64,000 bases of DNA from Ensifer canadensis (lineage in GTDB: Bacteria; Pseudomonadota; Alphaproteobacteria; Rhizobiales; Rhizobiaceae): the NCBI RefSeq assembly GCF_017488845.2, contig NZ_CP083370.1, positions 3,411,501 through 3,475,500 on the forward strand, read 5' to 3'. A program made the position numbers and the translations under genes. A model generated the notes under the pieces. It was not told the DNA's origin. It ran no database searches and worked only from the letters and a program-made list of their open reading frames with translations. This document shows, one piece after another, positions 21,694 through 30,682 of the stretch (positions are counted from its first letter, which is position 1; each line of letters starts with the position of its first letter).

Positions 21694-22176
21694 ATGTTTG
21701 AACGCTTCCGGACGTTTCTTGAGGGCCTGACCGGCCCGACGACGCGGATCGAGAGGGGTGATCCGCGCGTGGCGGTCATCGCGCTCTGCATTCAGGTGAT
21801 GGAGGCGGACGGCAAGATCCTCGCCTCCGAGCAGCGCAAGATGCGCGCCATCATCAAGCAGCACTATGAACTCGACGATGCAGCACTCGACGCGCTTGTC
21901 GAAGCCGGCAAGTCCGCCGAAAGCGAGGCCATCGACTTCTATCAGTTCACCGCCGAAGTGAAGCGCCACCTCTCCGAAGAGCAGCGCATCGAATTGATCG
22001 GCATGCTCTGGGAGGTCGTCTACGCCGATGGCGAGCGCAGCGAGATGGAAGATCACGTGATCTGGCGGATCGCCGATCTACTCGGCGTCTCCGGGCGGGA
22101 CCGGGTTTTGAAGCGACGGGAGGTCGCGGCCAGGATCGATGCGGCGGAAGAAGGCGAACCGCAACAGGAAAGCTGA
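21694..22176 (+). CDS. TerB-like tellurite-resistance family protein
   Basis: 160-residue cytoplasmic protein of the TerB/DUF533 group. Helical repeats with acidic metal-binding residues are seen in CIQVMEADGKILASEQRKM and its partner LWEVVYADGERSEMEDHVI; the paired DG motifs are typical of TerB domains. ATG 21694 is chosen; a GTG at 21682 would add four residues. It lies 25 bp after hemY and directly abuts the next gene. Despite the family name, single TerB genes like this are not evidence of tellurite resistance. Confidence 0.85.
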   Translation: MFERFRTFLEGLTGPTTRIERGDPRVAVIALCIQVMEADGKILASEQRKMRAIIKQHYELDDAALDALVEAGKSAESEAIDFYQFTAEVKRHLSEEQRIELIGMLWEVVYADGERSEMEDHVIWRIADLLGVSGRDRVLKRREVAARIDAAEEGEPQQES

Positions 22177-22177
22177 A

Positions 22178-22906
22178 ATGCCGATAGCCGCCGAGACCGA
22201 CAGGAAGCCCATCCTCATCGTCCTGCACCAGGAGCGATCGAGCGCCGGCCGTGTTGGCCAGATCCTCGCGCAGAAGGGTTTTTCCCTCGACATCCGTCGT
22301 CCGGCGCTTGGCGACGAGCTGCCACCGACGCTCGAGCACCACGGCGGCACGATCATCTTCGGCGGGCCGATGAGCGCCAATGACGAGGAGGATTTCGTCC
22401 GCCGCGAGATCGACTGGCTATCGGTGCCGCTCAAGGAAAACAAGCCCTATCTCGGCATCTGCCTGGGCGCGCAGATGCTGGCGCGCAACCTTGGCGGCAA
22501 GGTCGCGCCGCATCATGAAGGCATGACGGAAATCGGCTGGTACCCGCTGGTCGCCACCGACGCCGGGCGGGCACTGATGGACTGGCCTGACATGGTCTAT
22601 CACTTCCATCGCGAGGGGTTCGATCTGCCTGCAGGTGCCGAGTTGCTGGCAACCGGCGAAACCTATCCGAACCAGGCCTTCCGCTATGGCGAAAACGCCT
22701 GGGGCATCCAGTTCCATGGCGAGCTGACGCGCGCGATGATGCATCGATGGGTGGTGCACGGCGCGCACCGCTTCGAACTGCCCGGCGCCCAGATGGGCAA
22801 GGCCCATCTCGACGGGCGCATGCAGCACGATGCGCCGTTGCGCACCTGGATGGAAAATTTCCTCGATCTCATTTTCGTGCAGGCGGGCTCCAGGCAGGCG
22901 GCCTGA
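22178..22906 (+). CDS. Class I glutamine amidotransferase domain protein
   Basis: 242 residues of the GMP-synthase-type GATase1 family. The nucleophile is the Cys in YLGICLGAQMLAR, and the His-Glu pair is in WGIQFHGELT, so the glutaminase triad looks complete. The segment GGPMSANDEEDFVRREIDW is typical of stand-alone members, whose acceptor substrates are mostly unknown. The start ATG lies one base after the TerB stop, giving tight coupling. It closes the hemC-hemD-mitofilin-HemY-TerB run. Confidence 0.88.
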   Translation: MPIAAETDRKPILIVLHQERSSAGRVGQILAQKGFSLDIRRPALGDELPPTLEHHGGTIIFGGPMSANDEEDFVRREIDWLSVPLKENKPYLGICLGAQMLARNLGGKVAPHHEGMTEIGWYPLVATDAGRALMDWPDMVYHFHREGFDLPAGAELLATGETYPNQAFRYGENAWGIQFHGELTRAMMHRWVVHGAHRFELPGAQMGKAHLDGRMQHDAPLRTWMENFLDLIFVQAGSRQAA

Positions 22907-22950
22907 CGCCAAGCTTTGCAGCTCGAACCCGCGCATTTCCTGGAAAGGCT

Positions 22951-24192
22951 CTAACGATGATGCTCCGGCACGTCGAGCGTGTCGATCTTGCGCAACTGCG
23001 GGAAGCCGAGCGCCCAGAGCGCTGACACCAGCAACGTGCCTGCGCCGCCGAAAGCGACGGCAAAGATTGCGCCAAAGCCGGATGCCATCATGCCGGCCCG
23101 GAACTCGCCGAGCTCGTTGGAGGCGCCGACGAACACCATGTTGACGGCATTGACGCGGCCGCGCAGCTCGTCCGGCGTCCACAGCGTGATCAGGATCTCG
23201 CGTACATAGACCGAAATCATGTCGGCAGCGCCCATGACCACCAGTGCAGCGATCGATATCCATGGCGTTGCCGACAGGCCGAAGACGACGGTGCCGAGGC
23301 CGAAGAGCGCGACGCCGGTGAACATGTAAAAGCCGGCGCGGTGGCGAATGGGGTGGGCGGCAAGCCACACCGCCATGCCGACGGCGCCAACGCCGGGGGC
23401 GGCGCGCAGCAAGCCTAGGCCCCATGGGCCAAGATCAAGGATATCGCGGGCAAAGACCGGCATCAGCGCGACAGCGCCGCCGAGCAGCACCGCGAACAGA
23501 TCGAGCGAGATCGCACCGAGCACCACCTTCTCCGCCTTGATATAGCGGAAACCGGCTGTGATCGTTTCCCAGCTCTGCACCGGTGCCTTGGAGCGCGCCG
23601 CCGGCTTGGGGATGGCAAACACCATCAGCGCCGCGGCGGCGAAGAAGCAGACGCCGACGGCATAGGGCGCAACGGAGCCGAAGCCATAGATCAGGCCGCC
23701 TGCAACCGGACCGACGATCATCGCCGTCTGCCACGAGGTCGAATTCCAGGCGATCGCATTGGGTAGATCTTCGGGCGGGACGAGATTGGGTGCCAGCGAC
23801 TGCGAGGCGGGGGCGAGAAACGCCCGCTCGATGCCGAAGACGACCAGGATCGCATAAACAGGCCAGGGCGAGAAAAGCCCCGTGACCGTCAACGTGAGCA
23901 GCGCCACGGCACACAGCGTGCTGACGGCCATGCAGATGCCCATGATCATGCGCCGGTTATAGCGATCGGCAACTGACCCCGTGACCAGAATCAGCACCAG
24001 CGACGGCAGGAACTGGAAGAGCCCGATAAGCCCGAGGTCGAACGGATCGCGCGTCAGGTCGTAGATCTGCCAACCGACCGCGACTGAAATGATCTGAATG
24101 GCAAAGTAGGCAAGGAAGCGCGAGAAGAAATAGCGGCGATAACCGACATGCCCGAAGGCGGCAAAACGGTGGGTGGTATGAACGGCAGACAT
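22951..24192 (-). CDS. MFS transporter
   Basis: 413-residue major facilitator with about 12 membrane segments. After MSAVHTTHRFAAFGHVGYRRYFFSRF, the loop 2-3 signature appears as GSVADRYNRRMIMGI. The architecture fits the enterobactin-exporter EntS/DHA3 type (RFLAYFAIQIISVAVGWQIYDLT). The substrate cannot be inferred. The start at 24192 is preferred; the 32-codon upstream extension is not like a transporter. It is convergent with the amidotransferase and divergent from YggT. Confidence 0.9.
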   Translation of the reverse strand: MSAVHTTHRFAAFGHVGYRRYFFSRFLAYFAIQIISVAVGWQIYDLTRDPFDLGLIGLFQFLPSLVLILVTGSVADRYNRRMIMGICMAVSTLCAVALLTLTVTGLFSPWPVYAILVVFGIERAFLAPASQSLAPNLVPPEDLPNAIAWNSTSWQTAMIVGPVAGGLIYGFGSVAPYAVGVCFFAAAALMVFAIPKPAARSKAPVQSWETITAGFRYIKAEKVVLGAISLDLFAVLLGGAVALMPVFARDILDLGPWGLGLLRAAPGVGAVGMAVWLAAHPIRHRAGFYMFTGVALFGLGTVVFGLSATPWISIAALVVMGAADMISVYVREILITLWTPDELRGRVNAVNMVFVGASNELGEFRAGMMASGFGAIFAVAFGGAGTLLVSALWALGFPQLRKIDTLDVPEHHR

Positions 24193-24325
24193 AGGGGAAA
24201 CGCTCCTCGATGGTACCGATCTTTGTCCGATCCGCATTAAACATGATCGCGCACGGTAAATCGGCGTACTTGCTCGTTTAGGTCTCAATGTCTACATGTC
24301 TGTCAATAACGATTTGGAGACCGGC

Positions 24326-24619
24326 ATGATTGCTGTCATCGGCACCTTGAACTTTATTATCAACATCGCGTGGTTTCTGATCATCGCGTCAGCCATCTTT
24401 TCGTGGCTCTATGCGTTCAACGTCATCAACGTGAACAACCAGGCGATCAACATGATCGGCCGCTCGCTCTACCAGCTGACCGAGCCGCTCTATCGTCCGA
24501 TCCGCCGGGTCCTGCCCAATATGGGCGGCGTCGACCTTTCGCCGCTGGTCGTGCTGGTGATCCTCTATTTCATCCAGCTTTTCCTGAACACGACGATCGC
24601 GCCGGCGCTCCTGCGCTGA
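24326..24619 (+). CDS. YggT family membrane protein
   Basis: 97 residues with two YggT-type membrane hairpins: residues 7-30 (NFIINIAWFLIIASAIFSWL) and 72-92 (LSPLVVLVILYFIQLFL), linked by the conserved YQLTEPLYRPIRRVLP. ATG 24326 has TTGGAG six bases ahead, so it is preferred over an ATG 30 bp upstream. YggT proteins are linked to membrane and septum organisation and osmotic tolerance, without a proven mechanism. The next gene begins 4 bp after its stop, an arrangement (yggT-yggU) conserved widely. Confidence 0.92.
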   Translation: MIAVIGTLNFIINIAWFLIIASAIFSWLYAFNVINVNNQAINMIGRSLYQLTEPLYRPIRRVLPNMGGVDLSPLVVLVILYFIQLFLNTTIAPALLR

Positions 24620-24623
24620 TCCA

Positions 24624-24941
24624 TTGACGCAGCAAGCGTTCACCGCCCACGGAGATCACGTGCGCGTCACCGTTCGACTGACACCGAACGGCGGACGCGA
24701 CGGGATCGATGGGGTGGAGAGCGGCGCCGACGGGCAGGACCATCTCAAGGTCCGCGTGCGCGCCATTCCGGAAAAGGGCAAGGCCAACCAGGCCCTGATC
24801 GCCGTCCTCGCCAAAGAGATCGGCGTCGCCAAGAACCGCATTTCCTTCATCTCAGGCGAAACGCAGCGCAAAAAAATCCTCCGGATCGACGCCGACCCGG
24901 AGGATGTTTTGAAACGGCTTGCCGAACTGGTCGGCAAATAG
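24624..24941 (+). CDS. DUF167 (YggU) family protein
   Basis: 105-residue small basic alpha/beta protein of unknown function. It has HVRVTVRLTPNGGRDGIDG, LKVRVRAIPEKGKANQALI and ISFISGETQRKKILRI, the full set of DUF167 blocks. The start is taken as TTG (24624), 4 bp after the YggT stop; there is no ATG in a suitable place. It ends 8 bp from the convergent ppa gene. Confidence 0.9.
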   Translation: MTQQAFTAHGDHVRVTVRLTPNGGRDGIDGVESGADGQDHLKVRVRAIPEKGKANQALIAVLAKEIGVAKNRISFISGETQRKKILRIDADPEDVLKRLAELVGK

Positions 24942-24949
24942 CCAGATGC

Positions 24950-25486
24950 TTACTTCTTTTCGCCCTTGGCGCGCTCGACCGCTTCCTTGATCAGTTGCTT
25001 GGCGACGGAGGCATCCTTCCAGCCGAAAATCTTGACCCACTTGCCGGGCTCCAGATCTTTGTAGTGCTCGAAGAAGTGCTCGATCTGCTTGAGCGTGATT
25101 TCCGGCAGGTCGGTGTATTCATGCACCTTGTCGTAGCGCTGCGTCAGGTGACCCGACGGAACCGCGATGATCTTTTCGTCCTGGCCGGAATTGTCTTCCA
25201 TCATCATCACGCCGATCGGGCGGACGTTGATGACGCAGCCCGGAACGAGCGGACGGGTGTTGCAGATCAGAACGTCGATCGGATCGCCATCATCGGAAAG
25301 CGTGTGCGGCACGAAGCCGTAGTTCCCCGGATAGGTCATCGGCGTGTAGAGGAAACGGTCGACGACGAGCGTGCCGGCTTCCTTGTCCATCTCGTACTTG
25401 ATCGGATGGCCGCCAACAGGAACTTCAACGATGACGTTGACATCTTCCGGTGGATTCTTTCCGATGGAAATCGCATCGATACGCAT
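24950..25486 (-). CDS. ppa: Inorganic pyrophosphatase (family I)
   Basis: Hydrolyses pyrophosphate to two phosphates, driving biosynthesis in the cytoplasm. 178 residues, the normal bacterial length. It shows the substrate-binding [19 protein letters not shown], the metal-binding signature [10 protein letters not shown], and [11 protein letters not shown] with [17 protein letters not shown]. All the metal Asp residues are intact. It is a single gene with its own upstream region, and is convergent with the DUF167 gene. Confidence 0.97.
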   Translation of the reverse strand: MRIDAISIGKNPPEDVNVIVEVPVGGHPIKYEMDKEAGTLVVDRFLYTPMTYPGNYGFVPHTLSDDGDPIDVLICNTRPLVPGCVINVRPIGVMMMEDNSGQDEKIIAVPSGHLTQRYDKVHEYTDLPEITLKQIEHFFEHYKDLEPGKWVKIFGWKDASVAKQLIKEAVERAKGEKK

Positions 25487-25645
25487 GGAATACTCCCAGG
25501 GTCGGTTGAGAAATTTGCCCGTCGGATAAAGGGAAACATGCCGCGATGCAACATAACTTTCGTCCGGAGTGCAGATTCACCTTGCCAACCCGCCGTGACC
25601 TGAAGTTGATTGCATCAGAGGATTTCTCGTAAGGAGGGATTTTGG

Positions 25646-26263
25646 ATGACCGCAAAGGCCGCATGTTTCCTTGCTGCAGCACTTGCCGCCACGCCGGTTC
25701 TGGCCAACGACAGCGTCTATTCGGATGTCAGCCGCGACAAGTGCACTATTGTGGAGGAAGTCGAAGGCATCTTCATGTCGATGACCTGTCCTGGCCCTGA
25801 CGGCTACCCCGCCCACTTCAAGGAATCCGATATCCGGCAAAGCTTCTTCTTCGGGCATCTGAATGCGCGATACCTGAAGGAAGGTTTCGAAACCTTCGGC
25901 CCCTTCAACCACGCCGGCACGATGGTGGAGTGGCGCCTGAACAAGGACAAGGTGCCGGTATCGGCCATCCTGCGCTGGGTGATCGAGAACGGCGATCCGA
26001 AAACCGGCGAAGGCAACTCGGCCTATGACGGCCAGGTCCTGGTGATCTCAAAGGTTGCGCAGAAGGAAGACGGGATCGGCTGCGTCGCCGGCTATGTCGA
26101 TGCACTCGCCAATCCGGATCCGAACACGCTCGCCCGCAAGATCGCCGACGACATTGCCCCGGGGTTCCGGTGCGGTATCGACGAAGCAGCCTACCATGGC
26201 AAGCGCGGTGAGAAGGCGAGCGGGTCGCGTCACCAATTGCCTACCGCGCCGCGCGTCAAATAG
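25646..26263 (+). CDS. Secreted protein of unknown function, C-terminus encoded within a repeat
   Basis: 205 residues, no family recognised. A signal peptide (about 1-20, MTAKAACFLAAALAATPVLA) is cleaved before NDSVYSD. The mature protein has Cys pairs (KCTIVEE...SMTCPGP, and GIGCVAGY...GFRCGID) that suggest two disulfides in the periplasm, and its central part reads HFKESDIRQSFFFGHLNARY. AAGGAGGGA precedes the ATG, a very strong ribosome site. The last seven or so residues (TAPRVK region) and the stop codon are made by the left end of a RIME-like repeat, so the original C-terminus may have been altered. Confidence 0.8.
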   Translation: MTAKAACFLAAALAATPVLANDSVYSDVSRDKCTIVEEVEGIFMSMTCPGPDGYPAHFKESDIRQSFFFGHLNARYLKEGFETFGPFNHAGTMVEWRLNKDKVPVSAILRWVIENGDPKTGEGNSAYDGQVLVISKVAQKEDGIGCVAGYVDALANPDPNTLARKIADDIAPGFRCGIDEAAYHGKRGEKASGSRHQLPTAPRVK

Positions 26264-26346
26264 GAGGCGCAAAGGACGCTGTAGCGCTTTAAATTTGCTG
26301 CATAATTTTGTCCTTAAATCGGATCCGATTTAAGGAATTATGCAGG
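26245..26346. repeat. RIME-like palindromic repeat, copy 2
   Basis: Begins GCGCCGCGCGTC, carries the core CGCTGTAGCgCTTT and ends with the long palindrome CTTAAATCGGATCCGATTTAAG flanked by CTGCATAA and TTATGCAG. It overlaps the last ~18 bp of the secreted-protein gene. Confidence 0.85.
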
Positions 26347-26377
26347 AGGTGACATCGAGGTCAGACGCAAGCAGGCG

Positions 26378-26884
26378 TCAGTTCCAGGCAAAGCCGATCT
26401 TCTTGAGGTGCTTGTCGCCGAAATCTTCCATGCCCTCGGCGATATCGCTGCCGCCAGCCCCCTGGAAGAACTGATAGGCGTTATCGCTGTCTTCGAGGCA
26501 CCAGACGACCAGTCCCCTGCAGCCGAGCGACCGCAGCAGGCTCTTGGCTTCGCCGAAGAGAACCCGTCCAAGGCCGATGCCCTGATATTCCGGCCGCAGG
26601 TAGATCTCGTAGATTTCGCCTTCCTGCGGCAGCGCCTTGGCGCGGCTGAGGCCGAGGGTCGCATAGCCGGCAATCGTTCCGGCCACGTCGACGACCAGCA
26701 AGGTCGCCGGACCCCGCGTCGCCTTGCGCCACCAGACCTCGTCTCGACGATTGACCATCTGGACCAGGGGGCGGTGCGGAATGATGCCGCCATAGGCTTG
26801 TAGCCACGAAACGCGATGCACGTCGGCAATCGCCGACGCCTCTTGCGGTTCTCCAGGCCTGACCTCGATCGAAACAGTCTTCAT
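26378..26884 (-). CDS. GNAT family N-acetyltransferase
   Basis: 168-residue acetyl-CoA-dependent acyltransferase. The acetyl-CoA pyrophosphate loop is RPEYQGIGLGRVLFGEA (Q/RxxGxG/A pattern) near residue 100; β4 is seen in VAGTIAGYATLGLSR and the C-terminal AYQFFQGAGGSDI is the usual GNAT end. The acceptor is not predictable. ATG at 26884. It is convergent with repeat copy 2 and stands alone. Confidence 0.9.
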   Translation of the reverse strand: MKTVSIEVRPGEPQEASAIADVHRVSWLQAYGGIIPHRPLVQMVNRRDEVWWRKATRGPATLLVVDVAGTIAGYATLGLSRAKALPQEGEIYEIYLRPEYQGIGLGRVLFGEAKSLLRSLGCRGLVVWCLEDSDNAYQFFQGAGGSDIAEGMEDFGDKHLKKIGFAWN

Positions 26885-27037
26885 GACTCACGACTCTAAA
26901 CGCACACAGGGCGAACAGGAATCCCACCCGGGGGCCGCGTCGCGTTAACCCACAGGCAACTTTAACGGCATCCCATGGAAGGTTAACGCCTTTTTAACTT
27001 TATCCGCAAGCCGCCCCCCGCTGGCACACACAGCAAA

Positions 27038-27061
27038 AAACCCCGGATTGCTCCGGGGTTT
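27038..27061 (-). terminator. Intrinsic terminator of typA
   Basis: AAACCCCGGA (27038-27047) pairs with TCCGGGGTTT (27052-27061) over a 4-base TTGC loop. On the minus strand a T-run (TTTTTTGCTG) follows, about 30 bp past the typA stop. Confidence 0.9.
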
Positions 27062-27091
27062 CGCTAATCGCTCGCTTTTGTCGGTGGGCGC

Positions 27092-28918
27092 TTAAGCGGC
27101 GCCAGCCGTACGCGACTTCTCGAAGCGCTTACGGTCGTTCGAGTCGAGGTACATCTTGCGCAGACGGATCGACTTCGGCGTGACTTCGACCAGCTCGTCG
27201 TCCTGGATCCAGGACAGCGCGCGCTCGAGCGTCATGCGGATCGGCGGCGTCAGCTTGACGGCTTCGTCCTTGCCGGATGCACGCATGTTGGTGAGCTTCT
27301 TGCCCTTCAACACGTTGACTTCCAGGTCGTTGTCGCGCGTGTGGATGCCGATGATCATGCCGGCATAGACCTTCTCGCCGGCTTCGATGATCATCGGGCC
27401 GCGGTCTTCCAGGTTGAACATGGCGTAGGCGACCGATTCGCCGGCGTCGTTGGAGAGCAGCACGCCGTTGACGCGGCCGCCGATCTCACCCTTGTACTGC
27501 TGGTAGGCGTGGAACAGACGGTTCATGACCGCTGTGCCGCGCGTATCCGTCAGCAGTTCCGACTGGTAGCCGATCAGGCCACGGGTCGGTGCGAAGAACA
27601 CCAGCCGGACGCGATTGCCGCCGGACGGACGAAGCTCGACCATCTCGGCCTTGCGTTCGGACATCTTCTGAACGACGACGCCGGAATGCTCTTCGTCGAC
27701 GTCGATGACCACTTCTTCGATCGGCTCGAGCAGCTGGCCGTTCTCATCCTTGTGCATGACGACGCGCGGACGCGAGACGGCGAGTTCGAAACCTTCGCGG
27801 CGCATGGTTTCGATCAGAACCGCGAGCTGCAATTCGCCACGACCGGAGACGAAGAACGAATCCTTCTCGGAGGATTCCTCGATCTTCAGCGCGACGTTGC
27901 CTTCGGCTTCCTTGAACAGACGGTCGCGGATGACGCGGCTCGTCACCTTGTCGCCTTCGGTGCCGGCAAGCGGGCTGTCGTTGACGATGAAGGACATGGT
28001 GACGGTTGGCGGGTCGATCGGCTGTGCGGTCAGCGCTTCGGAGACCGACGGGTCGCAGAAGGTGTCGGCGACGGTGCCCTTGGTCAGGCCGGCGATCGCG
28101 ACGATGTCGCCTGCATGGGCTTCTTCGATCGGCTGACGCTCGATGCCGCGGAATGCGAGGATCTTCGAGATACGGCCGTTTTCAAGCAGCTTGCCGTCCT
28201 GGCCGAGAACCTTGACCGGCTGGTTCGGCTTCAGCGAACCCGAATGGATGCGGCCGGTGATGATACGGCCGAGGAAGGGGTTTGCTTCCAGGATCGTGCC
28301 GATCATGCGGAACGGGCCCTCGCCGACCGTCGGCTCGGGAACGTGCTTGAGCACGAGGTCGAGAAGCGGTGCCATGCCCTGGTCCTTCGGGCCTTCAGGC
28401 GCGACGTTCATCCAGCCTTCACGACCCGAACCGTAGAGGATCGGGAAGTCGAGCTGCTCGTCGGTGGCGTCGAGGTTCGCAAAGAGGTCGAAGACTTCGT
28501 TGATGACTTCTTCGTGGCGTCCATCAGGACGGTCGATCTTGTTGATCGCGACGATCGGCTTCAGGCCGACCTTCAGCGCCTTGCCGACGACGAACTTCGT
28601 CTGCGGCATCGGGCCTTCGGAGGCGTCGACGAGAACGATGGCGCCGTCCACCATCGACAGGATGCGTTCGACTTCACCGCCGAAGTCGGCGTGGCCGGGG
28701 GTGTCGACGATGTTGATGCGCACACCCTTCCACTCGACCGACGTCGCCTTGGCAAGAATGGTGATGCCGCGCTCTTTTTCGATGTCGTTGGAGTCCATGA
28801 CGCGTTCGGCAACGCGCTGGTTTTCGCGGAACGAGCCCGACTGCTTCAGAAGCTCGTCGACAAGGGTCGTTTTCCCATGGTCGACGTGCGCGATAATCGC
28901 GATGTTACGAATGCTCAT
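27092..28918 (-). CDS. typA: Ribosome-associated GTPase TypA/BipA
   Basis: Translational GTPase of the EF-G-like family that aids 50S assembly and stress adaptation. 608 residues. G1 is AHVDHGKTTLVDEL (residues 9-22), G3 is DTPGHADFGGEV, and G4 is NKIDRPD; the BipA-specific C-terminal domain includes TRGLIGYQSELLTDT and YAGMIIGIHTRDNDLEVN. The start at 28918 (MSIRNIAIIA) is chosen over an 18-codon upstream extension because family members begin here, though the ribosome site is weak. Confidence 0.97.
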   Translation of the reverse strand: MSIRNIAIIAHVDHGKTTLVDELLKQSGSFRENQRVAERVMDSNDIEKERGITILAKATSVEWKGVRINIVDTPGHADFGGEVERILSMVDGAIVLVDASEGPMPQTKFVVGKALKVGLKPIVAINKIDRPDGRHEEVINEVFDLFANLDATDEQLDFPILYGSGREGWMNVAPEGPKDQGMAPLLDLVLKHVPEPTVGEGPFRMIGTILEANPFLGRIITGRIHSGSLKPNQPVKVLGQDGKLLENGRISKILAFRGIERQPIEEAHAGDIVAIAGLTKGTVADTFCDPSVSEALTAQPIDPPTVTMSFIVNDSPLAGTEGDKVTSRVIRDRLFKEAEGNVALKIEESSEKDSFFVSGRGELQLAVLIETMRREGFELAVSRPRVVMHKDENGQLLEPIEEVVIDVDEEHSGVVVQKMSERKAEMVELRPSGGNRVRLVFFAPTRGLIGYQSELLTDTRGTAVMNRLFHAYQQYKGEIGGRVNGVLLSNDAGESVAYAMFNLEDRGPMIIEAGEKVYAGMIIGIHTRDNDLEVNVLKGKKLTNMRASGKDEAVKLTPPIRMTLERALSWIQDDELVEVTPKSIRLRKMYLDSNDRKRFEKSRTAGAA

Positions 28919-29119
28919 TTTTCGTCTCGGAAGGTTTAGGGCACGCCCCAATGGGCCACGCCGCTTTTTCAATGGTCGGGCTCATACAGGTTTTTTTGCG
29001 ATTGCGAAAGGGGGGCGCGCGCAAGAGCCCGGCTCCGAAGTCCCGACAGGCCATGGGTTTGCAACCGGAAAGGGTCGCGCCAACCGGGTTTGGAAAGGGT
29101 TCAACCAAAGCCAAAACGC

Positions 29120-30682
29120 TCATGCGACGGCGGCCGGGTCGAGCGTCACGCGCCACAATTCCTGGTCCTGCCGATCCATCAGCCGCACGGTCATCTGCTT
29201 GGTCTGGCCGTTGATATCGACGATGCCGAAGAACTGCAGCCCGGCTGATGGAGGCAGGTTGCTGTCCACACCTCCACCGGACGCCTTGATGAAGCGCACG
29301 TCCGGGCCGAACGTCATGTCCAGCTCCTTCGGACCATAGGTACCGGAATGCAAGGGACCGGAAACGAACTCCCAGAATGGCAGGAAATCCTTGAAGGCCG
29401 CCCGCGACGGATCGTAGTGATGCGCGGCCGTATAATGCACATCCGCCGTCAGCCACACGAGGTTGTCGATGGCATTGTCCCTGATGAAGCGGAGCAGCTC
29501 GGCAAACTCGGTTTCGCGACCCGTCGGTGGACCATTGTCGCCATTGGCGATTGCATCGGAACCACGCCGGTTGGCATAATCGTCCCAGACGACGAGACCA
29601 ACAGGCATATCGCAGGCGATCACCTTCCAGACGGCGCGCGACGCGGCAAGCTCCCGCTTCAGCCAGTCCGCCTGGCGCCAGCCGAACAGGCCACCATCAC
29701 CCTCCCCCTGGTTGGGGCCGCGATAGGACCGAAGGTCGACGAAGAAGACATCGAGCAGCGGACCGTAGGCAATCTTGCGGAAGATGCGGCCGGGCTGCGT
29801 CGGCGGCGTGCGGACCGGCGTCATCTCGTTAAAAGCGCGCCCCGCGCGCGCGGCGTAGACCGCAACGTCCTTTTCCGGATAGCGCGGATCGTCGCTGAGG
29901 TCTGTCGAGGCCGACCAGTTGTTCAGGACCTCGTGATCGTCCCACTGATAGAAGGTCGGGCAGACGGCGTTGAGTTCACGCACATGGTTGTCGAGCAGAT
30001 TATACTTCCACTGGCCGCGATATTCCTCGAGCGTGCGCGCCACATCGCGCTTCTCATGCGTCACCACCCGGTTCTTCCAGATGCCGCCGTCGCGCAAGGC
30101 TATCTCGTCGGGAATGGGATTGTCGGCGTAGATCGTGTCGCCGGAATGGATGAAGAAGTCCGGCTCGTGCAGGCGCATGGTCGAATAGGTCTTCATGCCG
30201 ACATCGTCGATGCCCCAACCCTGGCCGGCCGTGTCGCCGGACCAGACGAAGCGGACCGAGCGCTTGCGCAACGGCGCGGTGCGAAACCGCCCGACGACCG
30301 GCTCGGACACCCGGTTGATGTCGTAAAGATCGGTCGCGGTGAACCGATAGAAGATGTCCTGGTCCGGAAGCAGATCCTCCAGCGCGCATTTGACCGCACA
30401 ATCCGTCTGCGGTGTTGCGGTGAGTTCGGCGAGACGAACCGGATTGGAAAAGCTTTCGGTCGTCGAATAGTCGAGCGTCACCCGCGACGGCCTGTCGACC
30501 CGCGTCCACACCATGCCGGAACTCGTGTCGACATCGCCCGACTGCACCCCGTGGATGAATTCCGGACGGCCGTAGCCGCGGGCATAGAACGGTGTTGCAA
30601 GACCGGAGGACGCAACGAGGCCGGCAGCACCGGCAGACAGAAGGAAGGAACGGCGGGACAGCGTGGTGAGGATTTCGGCCAA
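29120..30682 (-). CDS. phoD: PhoD-family alkaline phosphatase (Tat-exported)
   Basis: Calcium-dependent phosphodiesterase/phosphomonoesterase releasing phosphate from organic phosphates in the periplasm. 520 residues from TTG 30682. The Tat signal is LSRRSFLLSAGAAGLVASSG, placed right at this start. The PhoD blocks are SGDTAGQGWG, FFIHSGDTIYADNP, WDDHEVLNNW, FVDLRSYRG and LTADVHYTAAHHY, with the metal-binding Asp/His intact. The frame is open 96 bp further, to another TTG, but GGAGG stands five bases before TTG 30682 and the Tat motif supports this one. No Pho box was recognised upstream. Confidence 0.9.
   Translation of the reverse strand: MAEILTTLSRRSFLLSAGAAGLVASSGLATPFYARGYGRPEFIHGVQSGDVDTSSGMVWTRVDRPSRVTLDYSTTESFSNPVRLAELTATPQTDCAVKCALEDLLPDQDIFYRFTATDLYDINRVSEPVVGRFRTAPLRKRSVRFVWSGDTAGQGWGIDDVGMKTYSTMRLHEPDFFIHSGDTIYADNPIPDEIALRDGGIWKNRVVTHEKRDVARTLEEYRGQWKYNLLDNHVRELNAVCPTFYQWDDHEVLNNWSASTDLSDDPRYPEKDVAVYAARAGRAFNEMTPVRTPPTQPGRIFRKIAYGPLLDVFFVDLRSYRGPNQGEGDGGLFGWRQADWLKRELAASRAVWKVIACDMPVGLVVWDDYANRRGSDAIANGDNGPPTGRETEFAELLRFIRDNAIDNLVWLTADVHYTAAHHYDPSRAAFKDFLPFWEFVSGPLHSGTYGPKELDMTFGPDVRFIKASGGGVDSNLPPSAGLQFFGIVDINGQTKQMTVRLMDRQDQELWRVTLDPAAVA

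Noticed and set aside
21694..22176. Tellurite-resistance or stress island suggested by TerB
   Set aside because: A single TerB-domain gene in a heme gene run does not make a ter operon; no TerC, TerD or TerZ genes are present.
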